In this document: piece by piece, positions 5,465 to 6,570 of the stretch
Layout: each line of letters opens with the position of its first letter
How positions within the stretch are numbered: the first letter of the stretch is position 1
Assembly (NCBI GenBank): GCA_010024525.1
Contig: RGGS01000072.1
Coordinates: 1 to 6,570 of the forward strand
From: Verrucomicrobiota bacterium
GTDB lineage: Bacteria > Verrucomicrobiota > Verrucomicrobiia > Methylacidiphilales > Verrucolacustridaceae
Direction: 5' to 3'
Length of the DNA stretch: 6,570 nt
Made by a program: the position numbers and the translations under genes
The notes under the pieces: generated by a model
Databases searched by the model: none
Told to the model about the DNA's origin: nothing
The model's input: only the letters and a program-made list of their open reading frames with translations

Positions 5465-6570
5465 TCAACCCCTAAGGAGGACGAGCGCCGCCATGATAAA
5501 GATGTTCAGGAACGCGAGCGGAATGAAAACCTTCCACCCCAGATTCATCAACTGGTCATACTTAAACCGGGGCAACGTCCAACGAACCATGATAAAGAGG
5601 GCGATAAAAAAGAGAATTTTCGTCAGGAAGACACCGACCGAAACAAAACCGAACCACCAGGGAGATGCCTGCCCGGCCAGAAACGCGGGCAAACCCACAC
5701 CTAGGATGGTGGTCGGCATGGGTAGGCCGTTAAACCAAGGTAGAGGAAGGCTCCACCCCCCCAAAAAGAGTGTCACCATGATGGCCGAGGCCGAAACCAT
5801 GGCTGCGTACTCCCCCAAAAAGAAGAGGGCAAACCGCATGCCCGAGTATTCCGTGTGGTATCCCCCAACCAGTTCCGTTTCGGCCTCCGGAAGATCAAAA
5901 GGCAGACGGTTGGTTTCGGCGAAAGAGGCGATCAGAAAGACGAGGAAAGAAAATGCCAGGGAGATTCCCTGCAACACTCCCCAGAATCCCCCGTCCAACT
6001 GGGGGATCGCCAACCAACCGTGGTGGATCTGGTATTCGACGATTTTTCCAAGATTCAGCTGGGAGGTGATCAAAAAGACCGGAACCACGGAGGCACCCAT
6101 CGCGATTTCGTAAGAAATGATCTGGGCGGAGGATCGGATCCCGCCCAAGAAAGGATATTTGGAGTTGGAGGCCCAACCCGCCAGGACAATTCCATAAACA
6201 CTGAGAGAGATGACGGCGAAGACAAAGAGCAGGCCAATATCCAGATTGGCCACCACCCCACTGATCTGAAATGCCTGGATCGTTCCCTCATCCCAATGGA
6301 AATGGGATCCCACCCATGCGGCGATCGGGCGAAGGTCAAAGCCGGGACTGAATGGAATCACTGAGACCGTCACCAAGGCCGGAACCATGGCCAGTATGGG
6401 AGCGAGGTTAAAATAGAGTCGGTTGACCGAAGCGGGGACAAACTGCTCCTTCAGGAGAAACTTCATGGCATCGGCCAACCCCTGCCCTAAGCCGAAGAGG
6501 CGGATATTCGTGAAAGGAATACCAACCCGGTTGGGGCCCAAGCGGTCCTGCATCCAGGCACTTAAGCGGC
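5465..6570 (-). CDS. nuoH: NADH-quinone oxidoreductase subunit H (5' end outside the window)
   Basis: This is the membrane subunit NuoH (ND1 homologue) of respiratory complex I, which with its neighbours forms the quinone-binding chamber. The frame stays open to the window edge: RLSAW precedes the internal Met in MQDRLGPNRVG, so the true start lies beyond 6570. About 367 residues are visible. Counting from that Met, the hallmark cytoplasmic loop AETNRLPFDLPEAETELVGG is at 212-231 and continues YHTEYSGMRFALFFLGEY, with the conserved acidic residues of the quinone/proton path. GLGQGLADAMKFLLKE (21-36) and the GGIRSSAQIISYEIAMG segment are also family features. Eight or so membrane helices are evident. 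The full protein would exceed the roughly 325 residues of the E. coli subunit, as in several other phyla. NuoI, the usual next gene, does not follow; an unrelated exported protein does. Confidence 0.96.
   Translation of the reverse strand, partial: RLSAWMQDRLGPNRVGIPFTNIRLFGLGQGLADAMKFLLKEQFVPASVNRLYFNLAPILAMVPALVTVSVIPFSPGFDLRPIAAWVGSHFHWDEGTIQAFQISGVVANLDIGLLFVFAVISLSVYGIVLAGWASNSKYPFLGGIRSSAQIISYEIAMGASVVPVFLITSQLNLGKIVEYQIHHGWLAIPQLDGGFWGVLQGISLAFSFLVFLIASFAETNRLPFDLPEAETELVGGYHTEYSGMRFALFFLGEYAAMVSASAIMVTLFLGGWSLPLPWFNGLPMPTTILGVGLPAFLAGQASPWWFGFVSVGVFLTKILFFIALFIMVRWTLPRFKYDQLMNLGWKVFIPLAFLNIFIMAALVLLRG

Overview
The window carries seven protein-coding regions, five of them recognisable at family level, on bacterial chromosomal DNA of moderately high GC. 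Six genes read on the minus strand and one on the plus strand. Complex I subunit NuoH and a small protein with a Sec signal peptide suggest a respiring, probably Gram-negative bacterium. An SbtA-type bicarbonate transporter fits an organism that takes up inorganic carbon, perhaps an autotroph. No rRNA, tRNA, transposase or phage gene is visible, and I cannot fix the phylum from this window.

Layout, left to right. An MgtC/SapB-DUF4010 membrane protein (38-1297, minus) is followed by a 163-base gap. That gap holds a decayed REP-like palindrome (1339-1367) and a hairpin (1418-1442) just downstream of a 60-residue, very basic small ORF (1461-1643, minus). Next comes a PAS-only sensory protein (1661-2260, minus) with a strong ribosome binding site and a good candidate promoter, then a gene-free stretch of about 360 bases. 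After it lie an SbtA-family sodium/bicarbonate symporter (2634-3629, minus) and, 39 bases upstream on the same strand, a membrane protein with a coiled coil and a CxxC pair (3669-4283, minus). A stand-alone phosphoribosyltransferase (4363-5001, plus) diverges from this pair. It converges on a small exported protein (5110-5409, minus). The tail-to-tail gap between those two holds a striking pair of inverted REP-like hairpins. The right edge cuts into nuoH (5465-6570, minus; 5' end outside the window).

How the parts may work together: the coiled-coil/CxxC gene and sbtA probably form a short transcription unit, but no sbtB-like PII regulator accompanies sbtA here. The PAS protein lacks an output domain, so any signalling must go through a partner. 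NuoH is part of the respiratory NADH:quinone oxidoreductase, but nuoI does not follow it, so this is the end of a nuo cluster or a split cluster.

The most unusual feature is the REP family. The pair at 5014-5100 differs from perfect mutual inverted repetition by two base pairs that are flipped on both sides of each stem, so each hairpin stays perfect. A third, decayed member sits about 3.7 kb away. I see no clear sign of a wholly new multi-gene system.
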